Source: Sandaracinaceae bacterium (GTDB lineage: Bacteria; Myxococcota_A; Polyangia; Polyangiales; Sandaracinaceae). From it: a DNA stretch of 59,612 nt. Location of the stretch: NCBI GenBank assembly GCA_040218145.1, contig JAVJQK010000144.1, positions 1-59,612 of the forward strand. The letters run 5' to 3'. A model generated the notes under the pieces. That model had not been told where the DNA came from and did no database searches. It saw only the letters and a list, made by a program, of their open reading frames with translations. Shown here in pieces: positions 57,517-59,612 of this stretch (positions within the stretch are counted from its first letter, which is position 1; each line of letters starts with the position of its first letter). A program made the position numbers and the translations under genes.

Positions 57517-58143
57517 GCGCGCCGCCGTTCGCGGCGCAGGCGTCGGCCGCATTCGAGATCCGCTCGTGCGACCGATCGAGATCCAGCCCGGTAGGGCGCC
57601 CGAGACCCCGTACGACTTCGCGTCCTCTCCGAGACCGCTTCGGCTTCCGAGTCCGCGTCCGAGTCCGAGGCCGAGTCCGAGGCCGAGTCCGAGTCCGAGT
57701 CCGAGTCCGAGTCCGAGGCCGAGGCCGAGGCCGAGTCCGAGTCCGAGTCCGCACCCGCTTCCGCTTCCGCTTCCGCTTCCGCTTCCGCTTCCGCTGCCGC
57801 TTCCGCTTCCGCTTCCGCACCCGCTTCCGCACCCGCACCCGCACCCGCACCCGCACCCGCACCCGCACCCGCTGCCGCTGCCGCTGCCGCTGCCGCTGCC
57901 GCTTCCGCACCCGCTTCCGCGCCCGAGTTCGCACCCGCGTTCGCGTCCGCATCCGCAGCCGAGTCCGCTGCCGCGGCGCTTCCAGTCGCCGCGTCCGAGT
58001 CCGCGTCCAGGTCGGCTCCCGCGCACGCTTCCGGGTCCGCGGCGGCTGCCGCGCCCGATCTGGCCGCACTCACTCGGCGGCGGGCGCTGCGGTACTCGCG
58101 ATCTCGGCTACGCGATCGCGGCGGGCTGCCGTTCCCCTCGGGA
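57517..58143. repeat. Hexanucleotide low-complexity tract upstream of a kinase
   Basis: From about 57640 to 57950 the DNA is made of GAGTCC, GAGGCC, GCTTCC, GCACCC and GCTGCC hexamers, i.e. the opposite orientation of the tract at 1-455. The frame of the downstream kinase is open from 57595 and reads Glu/Ser, Ala/Ser, Ala/Pro dipeptides, but it has no ATG, GTG or TTG until 58144. Nothing else is seen in this region. Confidence 0.85.
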
Positions 58144-59319
58144 GTGCAGCTCTTCAGCTCCATCCCGCCGGTCCCGGCCCCTCTGTCCGTGCCGCCCGAG
58201 AGCGCAGGATCGCTGCCTCGGGGCTCGCTGCTCGACGAGACCTACCGGGTCCTGCGCCGCATCGGCGCGGGGGGCATGGGGGCCGTGTATCTCGTGGAGC
58301 ACGTCGCGCGCGGGAAGCGGCACGCGGCCAAGGTGGTGGCGCGCACGGGCGACGACGAGGGGGTCGTCCGGCTCGAGCGGGAGGCGCGGGCGCTGGAGCT
58401 GCTCGACCACCCCAACATCGTGCGCGCGGCGCACCTGGGGCAGACGCCAGACGGGCTGGTCTACATCGTGATGGAGCTGCTCGAGGGGGAAGACCTCGGG
58501 CAACGCCTCGCGAGGGCGCGCGCGAGCGGCGACCGTCTCTCCGACGACGAGGTGCGCGGGCTGGTCCCGCAGCTGTTGAGCGCCCTCGCGGCGGCGCACG
58601 CGGCCGGCATCGTCCACCGCGATCTCAAGCCCGACAACCTGTTCCTCGCGCGCGGCCCCGACGGTGATCCGCCGACCTTGAAGGTCGTCGACTTCGGCGT
58701 CTCGAAGCTCCGCTCGGAGCACCCGCTGACGCGGATCGGCCAGGTGCTCGGCACGCCCGTCTACACCGCGCCCGAGCAGTCGCGACAGAGCGCTCGCGTG
58801 GACCACCGGGCCGACATCTACTCGGTCGGAGTGCTCCTCTACGAGCTGCTCACGGGACGCGCCCCGTTCGTCGCGCCCAACCTCCAGCAGCTGATGATGA
58901 TGCACGCGTGCGACACGGCGACGCCGCTGCTCGAGCTGCGACCCGATCTGCCGCCCGCGGTGGCGAGCGTGATCGGGCGATGCCTGGAGAAGGCGCCCGA
59001 GGATCGCTTCGGCTCGGTGACGCAGCTCGCGGAGGCCTGGGAGTCGGCCTGGTTCGGGCGCAGCCTCGAGGAGCTGCCTCTCCCGAGACTCACGAGCCTC
59101 TCCCCCACCCCGAGACCTCGGCCCAGGCCCAGGCCCGCCCGCGCGAACGAGGGCGCGCCGAGCCCCCCGAGCTGGCTCGGACGCGTCGCGCTCGCGGGCG
59201 CGCTGCTCGTGGTCGCCGCGGTGACCTATGCGGTCGCACACCGCTATGTCGCCCTCTCTTCGGGGGACGTGCTTTCCCGGGACAACAGCCAGGCGATGCC
59301 GCTCACGTCTCGGCCCTGA
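58144..59319 (+). CDS. Membrane-anchored Ser/Thr protein kinase
   Basis: A 391-aa kinase if translated from GTG 58144. The domain at about 30-290 has GAGGMGAVY, AAKVV lysine, HRDLKPDNLF, DFGVSKL and YTAPEQ. A single membrane helix (ALAGALLVVAAVTYAVA) is followed by a very short outer tail. The start is uncertain: no ribosome-binding site is visible, GTG 58189 is also possible, and the frame stays open far upstream through the low-complexity tract. Neighbours give no clue to the target. Confidence 0.88.
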   Translation: MQLFSSIPPVPAPLSVPPESAGSLPRGSLLDETYRVLRRIGAGGMGAVYLVEHVARGKRHAAKVVARTGDDEGVVRLEREARALELLDHPNIVRAAHLGQTPDGLVYIVMELLEGEDLGQRLARARASGDRLSDDEVRGLVPQLLSALAAAHAAGIVHRDLKPDNLFLARGPDGDPPTLKVVDFGVSKLRSEHPLTRIGQVLGTPVYTAPEQSRQSARVDHRADIYSVGVLLYELLTGRAPFVAPNLQQLMMMHACDTATPLLELRPDLPPAVASVIGRCLEKAPEDRFGSVTQLAEAWESAWFGRSLEELPLPRLTSLSPTPRPRPRPRPARANEGAPSPPSWLGRVALAGALLVVAAVTYAVAHRYVALSSGDVLSRDNSQAMPLTSRP

Positions 59320-59336
59320 GCTGCCAGGCGCCGTCG

Positions 59337-59470
59337 TCAGCGCTCGCCGAGGTTCGCGCAGACCAGGTCGAAGAGGGCGCCGAGGGTCACGCCATCCCAC
59401 GTCTCGACCCGCACTCCGTGGCGCTCGACGAGGGCCACCGACAAGCTCTCGATCTCGAGCCAGAGAGTTG
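59337..59470 (-). pseudogene. 3' fragment of an acyl carrier protein gene
   Basis: The minus-strand frame ending at 59337 encodes LWLEIESLSVALVERHGVRV followed by TLGALFDLVCANLGER. This matches helices II-IV of an acyl carrier protein (DSL-x-x-x-E-L-x-x-A-L-E-E-R-F-G... then TLGDLFDLV). The DSL serine that carries phosphopantetheine falls exactly where the homology stops (LWL), and upstream lies palindromic element copy 2. The gene therefore looks cut by the element; any frame through the element (to 59546) is not ACP-like. Confidence 0.65.
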
Positions 59471-59472
59471 GA

Positions 59473-59609
59473 CCGCTTACCGGACCGAGCATGCCGTTTC
59501 CCGCGTTTTCTGGGCAAGGCGCGACGAGGGAGCGTGCTCTCAGCACGTGACCGAGGAAGCAACGCAGCCCAGGAATCGCGGGGGACGGCAGGCGACGGGA
59601 GGTAAGTGG
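59473..59609. repeat. 137-bp palindromic element, copy 2
   Basis: It starts CCGCTTACC and ends GGTAAGTGG. It differs from copy 1 at seven positions. In the arms, CCT...AGG became CCC...GGG (a compensatory change), two more changes produce G-T pairs, and the terminal C-to-T change also leaves a G-T pair. It lies directly against the truncated ACP fragment. Confidence 0.92.
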
Positions 59610-59612
59610 ATC

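Noticed and set aside
57438-58163. Minus-strand frame of 241 codons reading Ala/Glu/Asp/Ser dipeptides through the second hexanucleotide tract
   Set aside because: It is open only because of the 6-bp repeat, covers the end of the lipoprotein gene, and has no ribosome-binding site or ordinary domain.
55440-59470. Biosynthetic gene cluster suggested by a P450 and an acyl carrier fragment
   Set aside because: No synthase, ligase or tailoring genes lie between; the carrier gene is broken, so a cluster cannot be supported.

Overview
The window is very GC-rich and gene-dense. It looks like a chromosomal segment of a myxobacterium, most likely a Sandaracinus-like member of the Polyangiales. The reasons are five Hanks-type Ser/Thr kinases in 60 kb, many Cys-rich or MopE/RCC1/PEGA-type lipoproteins, PilZ and receiver-only proteins, a sigma-54 enhancer-binding protein, and frequent GTG/TTG starts. 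Taxonomy is inferred from gene content only. I saw no tRNA, rRNA, CRISPR array or transposase gene.

Layout. 1-1058: a hexanucleotide low-complexity tract running in frame into an unknown protein. 1060-5269 (-): an overlapping operon of two related helical signalling proteins and a kinase, preceded by nhaA (5384-6616) and a second kinase (6677-8422). 8519-9530: a receiver-only protein, a 59-aa protein with a sigma-54 type promoter, and an orphan MscS tail. 9607-13500 (-): a large MopE/Cys-repeat/RCC1 lipoprotein, divergent from a kinase, TPR-PEGA protein and lipoprotein operon (13590-17774). 17814-22417: proS, a small membrane protein and a lytic transglycosylase. 22558-28300: mostly small and metabolic genes (thioesterase, phosphatase, YdjM-like protein, CsbD, RNB nuclease, PilZ). 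28359-30258 (-): a DUF2914 protein, then an arsR-SRPBCC-DUF6958 operon. 30322-34292: dehydratase, aldo/keto reductase and an isolated atpDC pair. 34323-48254: lipoproteins, an oxidoreductase, an NB-ARC/TPR regulator, a di-heme propeller protein, a phosphotransferase and an SGNH hydrolase. 48394-52978: histidine kinase, sigma-54 activator and gdhA, divergent from a universal stress protein. 52979-59612: a kinase-pseudokinase, palindromic repeats, a P450, a lipoprotein, a second hexanucleotide tract, a kinase and a broken acyl-carrier gene.

Two patterns stand out. First, good -24/-12 (sigma-54) promoters lie in the correct orientation before several unrelated genes. At gdhA/uspA two of them face away from each other around a single perfect palindrome, and the gdhA operon itself encodes a sigma-54 activator and a histidine kinase. 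This suggests a self-contained nitrogen/stress switch. Second, a 137-bp palindromic element occurs twice (55237-55373 and 59473-59609). Its copies differ by a compensatory base-pair change and by G-U-tolerated changes, which suggests an RNA-level fold, and the second copy interrupts an acyl-carrier-protein gene at its phosphopantetheine site.
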